Positions 1 to 9,174 of a stretch of 64,000 nucleotides of DNA are shown here, in pieces. Within the stretch, counting starts at the first letter, position 1. Each line of letters begins with the position of its first letter. The stretch is taken from assembly GCF_000935025.1 (NCBI RefSeq), contig NZ_CP010836.1, forward strand, positions 3,286,001-3,350,000, written 5' to 3'. The notes beneath the pieces are model-generated. The model was not told where the DNA came from and did no database searches. It saw nothing but the letters and a program-made list of their open reading frames with translations. The position numbers and the translations under genes were made by a program. This DNA comes from Sphingomonas hengshuiensis. GTDB taxonomy: Bacteria > Pseudomonadota > Alphaproteobacteria > Sphingomonadales > Sphingomonadaceae.

Positions 1-2389
1 GCGGCAGTGCGTAGCGGAACGCCTTGCCCGCCCGCCAGCTCGCGTAAAGCCGCGGCTCGCGGGCACCCGCGGCCACCTTCGCCGGCTTGCGCGCCTGATT
101 GGCCGCATAAAGCTCGCGCTGGTACGGATTGAGCGTGAAGCCGAGGCCGCCGTCGAAGAAATTGTCCGAGCCATAGCGCGTGCCATCGGCCAGCGTGACG
201 CCCTCCAGCGTGCCGGTGCGGACATGGATCGCGCGTTCGGGTCCGCTATAGCGCAAAATAATCCGGTCGCTCTGGCCGCCCGAGGTCGCCACGATCGCGT
301 TCTCGCCCGGTGCCAACCGCACACGCGGCCACACGCAGACATAGTCGGCGCACGCCGCGCTCCCCAGCGACCGCCCGTTGACGGTCAGTTCCGCCGCAGC
401 GAAGTTCGAATAGGCGCGCACGTCGATCACCGGATAGGCGCGATCGACATAGCGGCGCCCGGTCAGATACAGCACCGGCGCCTTGCTCCACGCCGCCTTG
501 TAGAACCAGAAGGCGTCCTTCCGGACACTGCGGTCGAAGGTCACCAGCCCCTTGGTATTGATGTCGCTACTGTCGCCTTCCTCGCGCAGGTCGCTGGTCG
601 CGTCGAACATCTGCCAGACCCAGCTGCCCCACAGGAAATCGAGCGGCTTGAGTTCCTTCCACGACAATTCATGGACCCCCGCCTGGATTTCCTCGGCCTG
701 GGGGCGATAGATGCTCTCGATCTTGCCGCCATCGACATTGTCGGTGTGCTGGGTGATCGCGCCGCCGGCCCCATATTCGCCGACCCCCACCGGCAGCGTC
801 GGATTCTCGCGGTGATAGCCCTGCATCACCGGGCCCAGCCGCGCGGCATCGGCGACGCGGCCCGACGTGTACCAGCCATAATAGAGATTATAGGCGACCG
901 TATCCGCGGTCCCGGCGGTACGATCGCGCCCGTCGTCCTTCTCGCCGGGGAGCACTTCGCAGCACGCGGCGATCGTCGTCGGGCGGGTCGGGTCCTCGCG
1001 CTTGGCGACCGCGTCCAGCGCCTGCATCAACGGGCGCGCGTTCGACGGAGTCAGCCCCTTCGATGCCCAGTTGGTGATTTCATTGCCGATCGACCACACG
1101 CCCACCGAGGGGTGGTTATAGTTCTGGCGGATCAGCTCGACCATCTGCGCTTCGGCATTGGCCTTCATCGCGGGCGGCGTATCGGCCTGGCCCGGGATCG
1201 AGGCGAGGTTGACCAGCCCGAGCTCGGCCCACAGCACCATGCCGTTGCGGTCGGCGAGGTCGAAGAAGGGCGTGGCGTGGTTATAATGCGCCAGCCGGAT
1301 CGAATTGGCGCCGAGTTCCTCGATCAGCGCCATGTCCTGTTCGTAATCGGCCTGGGTCAGCGCCCAGCCCTTGTCCTGCCGGTCCTGATGCCGGTTGACG
1401 CCGTTCAGCCGCATCGGGCGACCGTTGAGAAGGAACCCCTTGTCGGCGTCGACCGCGACCGTGCGCAGCCCGAGCGGCTGTTCGACGCGGTCGAGCAGCG
1501 TGCCGGCGCGATCGACCAGCTCGACACTGGTGCGATAGAGATAGGGATCGTCGAGCCCGTTCCAGCGCCGCGGCCTGGCGATCGTCAGCGCCGTTTCGCG
1601 CTCGGTGATCGCGCCCGCGGCGAGGTCCAACCGCTGTTCGCTGCGCGCGACCTCCCGCCCCGCGCCGTCCGCGATGCGCGTGCGCAAAGTGACGCGCCCC
1701 GCCAGGCCCGAATTGCGCAGCCGCGTCCGCACCGCGACCGTGGCGGCGGCGTCGTCGAGGCTGGTCACGCGACCATAGATTCCGGGGCCGCCATGATCGA
1801 GCATATCGATATGCGCCTGCCCGGTCACGATCAGCGACACCGGGCGATACAGCCCGCCATACATGAAGAAGTCGCCCGAGATCGGCACGACGAACTCGGT
1901 CGCGCTGCCCGGCTCGGGCTTCGAATTATCGACCTTCACGGTCAGGATGTTGTTGCCCGGGCGCACTGCGTCGGTCGCATCGACACGGAAGCGGCTGAAC
2001 GCGCCTTCGTGGCGCCCGAGCTTGCGGCCATTGACCCAGACATCGGCGACGATGCTCGCCGCATCGAATTGCAGGTGGACCCGCTTGCCCCTAGCGATCG
2101 CCGGAAGCGTGAAGCGCAGCCGATACCAGCCAATCCCGCGGGTCGTGTTCGCGTCGGCGCGGCGGGTGACGCCGTAATTGCCGACCTTGTTCCAGGTGTG
2201 CGGCACCGCGACGCGCTCCCAGCCCGCATCGTCGAACCCGGCGGCAGTGGCATCGCCCCCGGTCTCGCCCAGATGGAAGCGCCAGCCCTCGGCAAGCACC
2301 GTCTCGGTGCGACCCTGCGCAAGGGCAGCGGGCGTGCCCAAAGCGAGCAGGAACAGCAGCGCCGTCGCCAGCATCCGGTGCAGCATCAT
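1..2389 (-). CDS. Glycoside hydrolase family 2 enzyme (beta-galactosidase/beta-glucuronidase type), C-terminus cut by window edge
   Basis: About 796 residues are visible and the frame stays open at base 1. A signal peptide ends near ALAQ (residue 25). It is followed by the GH2 jelly-roll domain (FHLGE, the HTWN motif, GIGWYR, VWVNGRKLG), an Ig-like domain, and the TIM barrel beginning around LRLNGVNRHQD. The likely acid/base Glu is E437 in SIGNEI and the nucleophile is E538 in GVGEYG. The start ATGATG overlaps the stop of the upstream esterase (ATGA), so the two are translationally coupled. The family hydrolyses terminal beta-galactosides, beta-glucuronides or beta-galacturonides. The sequence alone does not settle which, although the uronate-rich context makes a uronidase plausible. 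Secreted, probably periplasmic. Confidence 0.88.
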   Translation of the reverse strand, partial: MMLHRMLATALLFLLALGTPAALAQGRTETVLAEGWRFHLGETGGDATAAGFDDAGWERVAVPHTWNKVGNYGVTRRADANTTRGIGWYRLRFTLPAIARGKRVHLQFDAASIVADVWVNGRKLGRHEGAFSRFRVDATDAVRPGNNILTVKVDNSKPEPGSATEFVVPISGDFFMYGGLYRPVSLIVTGQAHIDMLDHGGPGIYGRVTSLDDAAATVAVRTRLRNSGLAGRVTLRTRIADGAGREVARSEQRLDLAAGAITERETALTIARPRRWNGLDDPYLYRTSVELVDRAGTLLDRVEQPLGLRTVAVDADKGFLLNGRPMRLNGVNRHQDRQDKGWALTQADYEQDMALIEELGANSIRLAHYNHATPFFDLADRNGMVLWAELGLVNLASIPGQADTPPAMKANAEAQMVELIRQNYNHPSVGVWSIGNEITNWASKGLTPSNARPLMQALDAVAKREDPTRPTTIAACCEVLPGEKDDGRDRTAGTADTVAYNLYYGWYTSGRVADAARLGPVMQGYHRENPTLPVGVGEYGAGGAITQHTDNVDGGKIESIYRPQAEEIQAGVHELSWKELKPLDFLWGSWVWQMFDATSDLREEGDSSDINTKGLVTFDRSVRKDAFWFYKAAWSKAPVLYLTGRRYVDRAYPVIDVRAYSNFAAAELTVNGRSLGSAACADYVCVWPRVRLAPGENAIVATSGGQSDRIILRYSGPERAIHVRTGTLEGVTLADGTRYGSDNFFDGGLGFTLNPYQRELYAANQARKPAKVAAGAREPRLYASWRAGKAFRYALP

Positions 2390-3678
2390 TTTCTCCTGTT
2401 GCCGAGCGCGTCGGGCCCGAGCCAATGGTCGGCGAACGCGATGAAATTCCCCCAGTCGGACGCCGTCAGCGCATGCAGCCCGGTGCGGAGGTGATAGCCG
2501 ATCCGCGAGCGGACCGGGGTATCCGGCGCCGGCATCTCGACGCTGTCGAGCCCGCCCGCGCCGAGCAGGCGATAGACCGAGTCGGCGCCCTTGGCAGCGA
2601 GGAACTCGCCCCGGGGATCGCTCCACCAGTCCTCGCTCGCGCTGGCGATATAGACCGGGCGCGGCGCGACCAGCGCGATCAGTTCATGCGCGTCGACCGG
2701 CAGTGCGTCCTCGCGCATCGCATAGGTCTTGAACCGCGGCGCGAACCAGTAATTGTTCATCACGCGGATCGTCTCGCCGAAATCGCGGCGATACAGCGAT
2801 GCGCCGCCCTCACCCGAATCATTCGCGATCACCATCGCGAAGCGTTCGTCGCGCGCCCCGGCCCACAGCGCCGCCTTGCCATAGCGCGAATGGCCGAACA
2901 CGATCACGCGCCGCGCGTCGACGCCGCGATCGGTCGCCAGATAGTCATAGGCCCGGCTCAGCCCCCATGCCCACACCGAGATCGCGCCCCAATGCGCGGG
3001 GTCGGAGGCGTTGGTGCCGAAACCGGGCTGAATGCTGTCGCCGCGCTTGTTCTCGTCGTCGGGATACAGGTCGCCGGTGCAATAAGTCGCGACGCCATAG
3101 CCGGCCTTGAGGATCGCCTCGATCGGCCATTCCGCCGCGTCGATGCCGCGCGATTGCGCGGTGGCGCTGCCCTTGCGGATGCCGGTCGCGGGCGTGACCC
3201 AGCTTGGGGTGATGGCGATCGCCGGATCGGCGGCGACCGCCTGGTTGCCGTGGAAATTGGGGCCGACGAACACCGGCACCCGGCCCGTGGCGTGCGCGGG
3301 CAGATAGAGCAGCACGCGCATCTGCGGCCCGTCGCGGCGACCGTCGAGCAGGATCGTCACCTGCCGCCGCACCGCCAGCCCGTCGAGCGCGGCGCCCTGT
3401 TCGTCGATCACATAACGTTGCTGCCGAAGCGGCGCGGGCGCCACGCCGTAGATCGACTGTTCGAACAGATGCAGCAGTTCCGCCCGCCGCTTGCGCCACC
3501 CGCGCGCATCGGTGACCGCCCGCCCATCCTGCGCGACCAGCGCGGCGGGAAGCGTGTAGGCGCCCACCCGCGCCTCGTCGGAATTGCCGTCGAGCTGCGC
3601 CGACGCGACCCCCGCCCAGCCCAGCGCCAGCGTGCAGAGCAGCGCCCCCAGCGGCGATCGACGTGTCGGAAGCTTCAG
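2386..3678 (-). CDS. CE15-type glucuronoyl esterase-like protein, probable CTG start
   Basis: 430 residues. A signal peptide (KLPTRRSPLGALLCTLALG, then VASAQ) is followed by an alpha/beta hydrolase. The nucleophile elbow GHSRYGK places the catalytic serine near S264. The acidic residue probably lies in NDSGEGGAS, and the catalytic histidine is near H402 in TGLHALTASDW. This matches CE15 enzymes, which cleave 4-O-methyl-glucuronate esters linking glycans to lignin or other alcohols. No ATG or GTG lies in frame before the signal peptide. A TTG at 3768 would add 30 residues in front of it and has no ribosome binding site, whereas the CTG at 3678 follows GGGGAGGAG at a usable distance. The stop overlaps the GH2 start. 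Confidence 0.82.
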   Translation of the reverse strand: MKLPTRRSPLGALLCTLALGWAGVASAQLDGNSDEARVGAYTLPAALVAQDGRAVTDARGWRKRRAELLHLFEQSIYGVAPAPLRQQRYVIDEQGAALDGLAVRRQVTILLDGRRDGPQMRVLLYLPAHATGRVPVFVGPNFHGNQAVAADPAIAITPSWVTPATGIRKGSATAQSRGIDAAEWPIEAILKAGYGVATYCTGDLYPDDENKRGDSIQPGFGTNASDPAHWGAISVWAWGLSRAYDYLATDRGVDARRVIVFGHSRYGKAALWAGARDERFAMVIANDSGEGGASLYRRDFGETIRVMNNYWFAPRFKTYAMREDALPVDAHELIALVAPRPVYIASASEDWWSDPRGEFLAAKGADSVYRLLGAGGLDSVEMPAPDTPVRSRIGYHLRTGLHALTASDWGNFIAFADHWLGPDALGNRRK

Positions 3679-3681
3679 CGT

Positions 3682-3690
3682 CTCCTCCCC
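3682..3690 (-). promoter_or_regulatory. Strong Shine-Dalgarno deciding a CTG start for the CE15 gene
   Basis: Read on the minus strand this is GGGGAGGAG, followed by ACG and then CTG at 3678. The CTG is immediately followed by a classic signal peptide. No in-frame ATG or GTG precedes it. Confidence 0.5.
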
Positions 3691-3820
3691 TCGCAGCGTC
3701 TTATTGGGCCTTGCGCCAAGGCGCCGCGCTGCCTCGTCACCGATTAATCCCGTTGCCAATCCAGTCAAGCATTCATACGATGATCATACGTCTTTCAAGG
3801 ACGATCGGAGAGGAAGAAGC

Positions 3821-5215
3821 ATGCGCCGTCGTGAACTTTGCCGGATGATGATGGCGACCGGAGCGCTTGCCGCGCTCCCGAGTTTCGCCCGCGCGACGGG
3901 TGAGGTGGTGCAGCTCCGGTTCGACCCGAACCGCACCGGCGCCACGATCCCGCGCGACTTCGTCGGCCTGTCGTTCGAACGCGCCCAGCTCTCGAACCCC
4001 GGCTATTTCTCGCCCGCCAACACGGCGCTGGTCGGGCTGGTCCGCGGGCTGTCGACTGCCGGCAATCTGCGCCTCGGCGGATCGTCGGGCGAGCATACCG
4101 CCTATATCGGCGACACCACCCGCCCGCCGCCGTTCGAGATTTTCGGTCCCGAGCACAACAAGACGATCAAGGAGGGCATGTTCGTCTCGACCGCGGCGCT
4201 GCGCACGCTGCGCGGTTTCCTCGATGCGACCGGCTGGAACTGCCTCTACGGGCTCAACCTCGCGCATGCGACCCCCGAACAGGCGGCGCGCGAGGCGGCG
4301 GACGTCCAGCGCATCCTCGGCCCGCGCCTGCTCGCGCTCCAGATCGGCAACGAGCCCGACGCCTTCCGCAATCGCTTCCGCCCCGCCGAATGGGGGCCGC
4401 GCGACTTTCTGGCGGAGTGGGATCGCTTCCACGCCGCAATCGCCGCAGCCGCGCCGGGAGTGAAATTCGCCGGGCCCGATATTTCGAACAAGCTCGACTA
4501 TCTGACTGCGTTCGCGGGCGTCGCGCACCTTTATCCCGATCTCCTCATGCTCACCGGCCATTATTACGCGATGGGCCCCGCCGGCTCGCCCGACGCGACG
4601 CTCGACCAGCTGATGGCGCCCGATCCCAAGACGACGACGCTCCCGCTGGCGGGGGTCGAGACCGTGCAGGCAGCGGTGCGCACCGCCCGCCTGCCCTATC
4701 GCATGGCGGAGGGGAATAGCTGCTGGGACGGCGGCAAGAGCGGCGTCTCCGACGTCCATGCCGCGGCGATCTGGGGCGCCGACACGATGCTGCGGTTCGC
4801 GCAGCGCGGCTGGATCGGCGTCAACTGGCACGGCGGCGGCAACGGCATTTATGCGCCGATCGTGGGCGCGCCCTCGAGCGGCTTCACGCGGCGCCCGCTC
4901 TATTTCGGCACCCAGTTCGCGCAGGCGCTCGACGGCGCGACTTTCCTCGATACCGGCGCGACTCCCGCCGACCCGTATCTGGGCTATTACGCCCTGCGCC
5001 AGGGCGGGCGCACCCGGATCGCCGTGATCAACAAGCGCGACGCGGCAGTGACGGTACAACTGCCCGGCCTGCCGGAGGCGAAGCGGACGGTGCTGACCGG
5101 CCCCTCGGCAACCGCGCGCGACGCGACGACGCTGACAACCCGCTCGGAGCGCCCGGCACGGACGGTGGTGATTCCGCCGCTGACCGCAATGCTGTTCACG
5201 CTGGTACGTCGATGA
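3821..5215 (+). CDS. GH79 beta-glucuronidase, Tat-exported
   Basis: 464 residues. The start at 3821 follows GGAGAGGAAG. The N-terminus has RRRELCRMMMATGALAAL, a twin-arginine-like signal. The mature protein is a (beta/alpha)8 barrel of the GH79 type plus a C-terminal beta domain. The likely acid/base is E178 in QIGNEPD and the nucleophile is E297 in YRMAEGNS. GH79 enzymes remove beta-linked glucuronic acid or 4-O-methyl-glucuronic acid, for example from arabinogalactan protein. The released glucuronate would feed UxaC encoded downstream. It overlaps the following GH95 gene by ATGA. It is divergent from the CE15/GH2 pair, so the short gap 3679-3820 should hold two promoters. Confidence 0.88.
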   Translation: MRRRELCRMMMATGALAALPSFARATGEVVQLRFDPNRTGATIPRDFVGLSFERAQLSNPGYFSPANTALVGLVRGLSTAGNLRLGGSSGEHTAYIGDTTRPPPFEIFGPEHNKTIKEGMFVSTAALRTLRGFLDATGWNCLYGLNLAHATPEQAAREAADVQRILGPRLLALQIGNEPDAFRNRFRPAEWGPRDFLAEWDRFHAAIAAAAPGVKFAGPDISNKLDYLTAFAGVAHLYPDLLMLTGHYYAMGPAGSPDATLDQLMAPDPKTTTLPLAGVETVQAAVRTARLPYRMAEGNSCWDGGKSGVSDVHAAAIWGADTMLRFAQRGWIGVNWHGGGNGIYAPIVGAPSSGFTRRPLYFGTQFAQALDGATFLDTGATPADPYLGYYALRQGGRTRIAVINKRDAAVTVQLPGLPEAKRTVLTGPSATARDATTLTTRSERPARTVVIPPLTAMLFTLVRR

Positions 5216-7575
5216 ACCCGCTCCTCTCGCGCCGCGCCGCGATCAAGGCCGGCACCGGCGTCGCGCTCGCCACCGCCCTGCCCGTCCGCGCAGCCCCCGC
5301 CGCCGCGGACTCGAACCTCTTATGGTATGAAGCCCCCGCCAGCGAATGGGTGCAGGCGCTGCCGCTCGGCAATGGCCGGCTGGGCGCGATGGTGTTCGGC
5401 GGCATCGCCAGTGAACGCATCCAGCTCAACGAGGACAGTTTCTTCGCCGGCTCCCCCTATGACGGCACCAACCCCAGGGCGGGCGCCGGCCTGCCGCGCG
5501 TGCGCGAACTGGTGTGGGCGGGGCAGTATCAGGAGGCGCAGGCGCTCGCCGACGAGACGCTGGTCGCGCGCCCCCCGCGCCAGATGTCGTACCAGCCGAT
5601 CGGCGACCTGCTGCTGCTGTTCCCCGGCATCGAGAATGCCCAGAATTATCGGCGATCGCTCGACCTCGACGGGGCGATCGCGACCACGCGGTTCAAGATC
5701 CGCACCGTCACCCATCTTCGTGAGGCATTCGCGTCCGCCACCGATCGCGTGATCGCGCTGCGGCTGAGCAGCGACGCGCCGAGCGGTGCGGTCAACGTCA
5801 CCCTGGCGCTGTCGACCCCGCAGGATGCCGAGATCGGCGTCGAGGGCAACGACACCCTCGTCCTGCGCGGCATCGGGCCGGGGCAGCATGGCGTGCCCGG
5901 CGGAATACGCTTCGAGACGCGCGTCCATGTCCGCCGCATCGGGGGGCGCCAGACCGTCGGGCGCGACGGCATCCGCATCGAGGATGCCGACGACGTCGTG
6001 CTGCTCGTCGCCACCGCGACCAGCTTTCGCCGGTTCGACGATATCGGCGGCGATCCTTCGGCGATCGCGCGCGCTGACATCGCTGCCGCAAGCGCCAAGA
6101 GCTGGCCCGATCTGCTCGCCGCGCACCAGGCCGAGCACCGGCGGCTGTTCCGTCGCGTGTCGATCGACCTGGGCCGCAGCCCCGCCGCCGACCTGCCGAC
6201 CGACCAGCGCATCGCGCGCTCCGCCGATCTCGACGACCCCGCGCTCGCCGCGCTCTACTACCAATATGGCCGCTATCTGCTGATCAGCTGCTCGCGCCCG
6301 GGCGCCCAGCCCGCGAACCTGCAAGGCATATGGAACGAGCGGACCGCGCCGCCCTGGGAGTCCAAATGGACGCTCAACATCAATGCCGAGATGAATTACT
6401 GGCTCGCCGACAGCGCGAATCTTGGCGAGCTGGTCGAACCCCTGCTGCGCATGACCGAGGATCTCGCAATCACCGGCCAGCGCAGCGCGCGCAACGACTG
6501 GGGCGCCCGCGGCTGGGTGGCGTATCACAATACCGACCTGTTCCGGCAGGCGACGGTCAATTCCTCGGCGCTCTACGGCATGTGGCCGATGGGCGGCGCG
6601 TGGCTGCTGAGCACGCTGTGGGACCATTGGGACTATGCGCGCGACCCGGCCTTCCTCGCGCGGCTCTATCCGCTGATGGCGTCGTCCTGCCTTTTCTACC
6701 TCGACGCGCTGACGCCGCATCCGCGCACCGGCGAACTGGTGATGAACCCATCCAACTCGCCCGAAAATGCGCACCATCCCGGCGTGTCGATCTGCGCCGG
6801 GCCCGCGATGGACAGCCAATTGCTGCGCGACCTGTTCGCCCGCACGATCGCTGCGTCGACGCTGCTCGGCAAGGATTCCGGACTGCGCGCCGAAATCGCC
6901 GCCGCGCGGGCAAAGCTCCCCCCCGACCGAGTCGGCAAGGCGGGCCAGTTGCAGGAATGGTTCGAGGATTGGGACATGGAGGCGCCCGAGATCAACCACC
7001 GCCACGTCAGCCATCTCTACGCGCTATATCCCGGCGACCAGATCTCGCTCCAGCGCACCCCGGCGCTGGCAAAGGCGGCGCAGCGCTCGCTCGAAATCCG
7101 CGGCGACGACGCGACCGGCTGGGGCCTCGCCTGGCGGATCAACCTGTGGGCGCGGCTCGATCAACGCGAGCGTGCGTACAAGGTGCTCAAGATGCTGCTC
7201 CAGCCGGGCCGCACCTATCCCAACATGTTCGACGCACACCCGCCCTTCCAGATCGACGGCAATCTCGGCGGTGCGGCGGGGATCGGGCAGATGCTGGTGC
7301 AGAGCCATTCGGACATGCTCCACCTGCTGCCCGCGCTGCCGCGGCTCTGGCCGAGCGGTCGCGTCACCGGGCTGCGCGCGCGCGGCAATGTCGGCGTCGA
7401 CCTCAACTGGTCAGGCGGCGCGCTCGCTGAAGCGGTGCTGACCGCCGGCACCGACGGCGATCTCCGCATCCGGTCGCGCGACGCGGCGCTCGACGTCACG
7501 CTGCGCCGGGGTGATCGGGTGCGCGTGACCCATGGCCCCGCCGGGCTGCGCGCGACGCGGCTGCCGCGCGGCTAG
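5212..7575 (+). CDS. GH95 alpha-L-fucosidase / alpha-L-galactosidase
   Basis: 787 residues, the usual GH95 length. The N-terminus LLSRRAAIKAGTGVALA is Tat-like. The N-terminal beta domain begins with LPLGNGRLGAMVFGG. The helical barrel carries the family residues N389 and N391 in NINAEMNYW, E593 before the HRHVSHLY motif, and D682 in FQIDGNLGG, matching the Asn/Glu/Asp set known from bifidobacterial AfcA. GH95 enzymes release alpha-1,2-L-fucose or alpha-L-galactose by inversion. The gene is coupled to the upstream GH79 by an ATGA overlap. Its stop TAG shares the palindrome CTAG with the stop of the convergent GH29 gene. Confidence 0.93.
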   Translation: MNPLLSRRAAIKAGTGVALATALPVRAAPAAADSNLLWYEAPASEWVQALPLGNGRLGAMVFGGIASERIQLNEDSFFAGSPYDGTNPRAGAGLPRVRELVWAGQYQEAQALADETLVARPPRQMSYQPIGDLLLLFPGIENAQNYRRSLDLDGAIATTRFKIRTVTHLREAFASATDRVIALRLSSDAPSGAVNVTLALSTPQDAEIGVEGNDTLVLRGIGPGQHGVPGGIRFETRVHVRRIGGRQTVGRDGIRIEDADDVVLLVATATSFRRFDDIGGDPSAIARADIAAASAKSWPDLLAAHQAEHRRLFRRVSIDLGRSPAADLPTDQRIARSADLDDPALAALYYQYGRYLLISCSRPGAQPANLQGIWNERTAPPWESKWTLNINAEMNYWLADSANLGELVEPLLRMTEDLAITGQRSARNDWGARGWVAYHNTDLFRQATVNSSALYGMWPMGGAWLLSTLWDHWDYARDPAFLARLYPLMASSCLFYLDALTPHPRTGELVMNPSNSPENAHHPGVSICAGPAMDSQLLRDLFARTIAASTLLGKDSGLRAEIAAARAKLPPDRVGKAGQLQEWFEDWDMEAPEINHRHVSHLYALYPGDQISLQRTPALAKAAQRSLEIRGDDATGWGLAWRINLWARLDQRERAYKVLKMLLQPGRTYPNMFDAHPPFQIDGNLGGAAGIGQMLVQSHSDMLHLLPALPRLWPSGRVTGLRARGNVGVDLNWSGGALAEAVLTAGTDGDLRIRSRDAALDVTLRRGDRVRVTHGPAGLRATRLPRG

Positions 7576-8978
7576 TCGACGGTGCCGACGCCGTAGCGCT
7601 TCCACTCCGGGCGGATCAGATGGTGATCGACGAACGCCGGCCCGTCGCACTCGACGGCGATCACCGTGGTCGGCGAATCGGGTGCCGCCTCGGGCAGCCC
7701 GGTCAGGCGCAGCGACACGGCGTCCTGGGTGAAGCGCACCGCCTCGCCCGTCTTGAGCAACCGCGCCGACAGCGCCTTTGCGCGCACGCCGCCCACCGCC
7801 ACCACCGTCTCGCGTCCCGGGAACGCACGCGCCACTGCGTCGGGGGTCCGCGACGGCCAGAAATAGACGTGGACGTAGAGCGTGTTCCCCGCGGCGGTGA
7901 AATTGGTGTAGTTGCCGAACGCATCGGCGGCGCGTCCCCGCGCGCCATAGATCGCGGCGCCGTTGGTCTTCAGCCAGGCGCCGACTTCGCCAAGCACGCG
8001 CACCGATTCCGCCGGCACGTCGCCCGCCGCATCGGGGCCGATGTTGAGCAGGTAATTGCCGCCCTGCTGGACGCACAGCGTCAGGTCGTTGACGATCCGC
8101 TTCGTGCTTTTCCATTCGTCGTCGGCGCGCTGATAGCCCCAGCCGAGGTTCATCGTCTCGCACGTCTCCCACGCCCGCTTGTCCGCCGCCACCTTGTGCT
8201 CCGGCGTCGAGAAATCGCCGGGAAGCCCGTTGCGATTGTTGACGACGATCTGCGGCTGGAGATCGAACACCATCGCATTCATCGCATCCGCGCGCCATTG
8301 CTCGGGGCTGAGCGGCAGGGTCACGTCGTACCAGAGGATGTCGATCGTCCCGTAGTTTGTCAGCAATTCGCGGAGCAACCCATGGGTATACGCCACGAAG
8401 CGTTCGCGCGCGGCGGGATCGGTCGCGCAGGTCTCGCCATCGGGGTGGTGCCAATCCATCAGCGAGTAATAGAGCCCGACCCGCAGCCCCTCGGCGCGCG
8501 CCGCCTCGACGAACTCGCGAACCAGGTCGCGGCGCGGGCCCTGCTTCGCCGCATTGTAATCGGTGAGCTTGCTGTCCCACAGGCAGAAGCCCTCGTGATG
8601 CTTGGCCGTGAGCACCATGTATTTCTGGCCGGCACGTTTCGCGAGGCGGGCCCATTCGCGCGCGCAGCCGGGCCTGGGCTGGAAGTGGCGCGCGAGCCGC
8701 TCATAGTCGGGAATGGGTATGCCCTCAGATTCCAGCACCCATTCCTGGCGACCCAGGACGCTGTACAGCCCCCAATGGATGAACATCCCGAACCGCGCTT
8801 CGTGCCACCAGCGCATGCGATCGGCGCGCGTGCGCTCCTGATAGGCGAGGAGCGCGGGTCCCCCACTCGTCTGCGGTGCCCCGTGTTCCTGCGGCAGTGC
8901 CGACGCCCCGAACGGCAACGCCACCGCAGCCCCGGTTGCGCCGCTCAGGAAACCGCGACGTGCGACACGATGATCCAT
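7572..8978 (-). CDS. GH29 alpha-L-fucosidase
   Basis: 468 residues. The start at 8978 is chosen because AGAGGAG precedes it and a Tat-type signal (DHRVARRGFLSGATGAAV) follows; a frame continuing upstream has no such support. The barrel shows the GH29 hallmarks WWHEARFGMFIHWG, TAKHHEGFCLW and YYSLMDWH. The likely nucleophile is D218 in IDILWYDV. Retaining exo-fucosidase, probably periplasmic. Having both GH29 and GH95 suggests fucose (or L-galactose) in more than one linkage. It converges on GH95 with a 4-base stop overlap and lies downstream of the TonB receptor gene on the same strand. Confidence 0.92.
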   Translation of the reverse strand: MDHRVARRGFLSGATGAAVALPFGASALPQEHGAPQTSGGPALLAYQERTRADRMRWWHEARFGMFIHWGLYSVLGRQEWVLESEGIPIPDYERLARHFQPRPGCAREWARLAKRAGQKYMVLTAKHHEGFCLWDSKLTDYNAAKQGPRRDLVREFVEAARAEGLRVGLYYSLMDWHHPDGETCATDPAARERFVAYTHGLLRELLTNYGTIDILWYDVTLPLSPEQWRADAMNAMVFDLQPQIVVNNRNGLPGDFSTPEHKVAADKRAWETCETMNLGWGYQRADDEWKSTKRIVNDLTLCVQQGGNYLLNIGPDAAGDVPAESVRVLGEVGAWLKTNGAAIYGARGRAADAFGNYTNFTAAGNTLYVHVYFWPSRTPDAVARAFPGRETVVAVGGVRAKALSARLLKTGEAVRFTQDAVSLRLTGLPEAAPDSPTTVIAVECDGPAFVDHHLIRPEWKRYGVGTVD

Positions 8979-9001
8979 CCCGCGCTCCTCTGAAATCAAC
9001 A

Positions 9002-9030
9002 AAGCCCGGCCCGATCGAGGGGCCAGGCTT
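9002..9030 (-). terminator. Hairpin before the GH29 gene (terminator or attenuator)
   Basis: The arms AAGCCCGGCCC (9002-9012) and GGGCCAGGCTT (9020-9030) pair with one mismatch. On the minus strand the hairpin is followed by a weak T-rich run (TTTGTTGATTT). It ends about 20 bases before the GH29 start, so it could end the receptor transcript or modulate GH29 expression. Confidence 0.4.
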
Positions 9031-9085
9031 CGCCACTCACACGTTCGATCTAGAGTCCTGATGACGTCGCGTTCCCCACCCCCTA

Positions 9086-9153
9086 CCGTTCGCCCTGAGC
9101 TTGTCGAAGGGCAGTGAGACGCACCGCGCTTCGACAGGCTCGGCACGAACGGG
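9086..9153. repeat. Interspersed palindromic element (sphingomonad-type REP)
   Basis: The imperfect arms CGTTCGCCCTGAGCTTGTCG and CTTCGACAGGCTCGGCACGA face each other around a short spacer. Elements of this sequence type are commonly scattered between genes in sphingomonad genomes. It sits 3' of the receptor gene. Confidence 0.7.
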
Positions 9154-9174
9154 TTTAGGTGTCGTCGTCACGAT

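Noticed and set aside
224..2494. Long plus-strand open frame (756 codons)
   Set aside because: It lies antisense to the GH2 gene and its translation is Arg/Asp/His-rich low-complexity text typical of a GC-rich shadow frame.
3773..5059. 428-codon minus-strand frame under the GH79 gene
   Set aside because: Shadow of GH79; no family resemblance.
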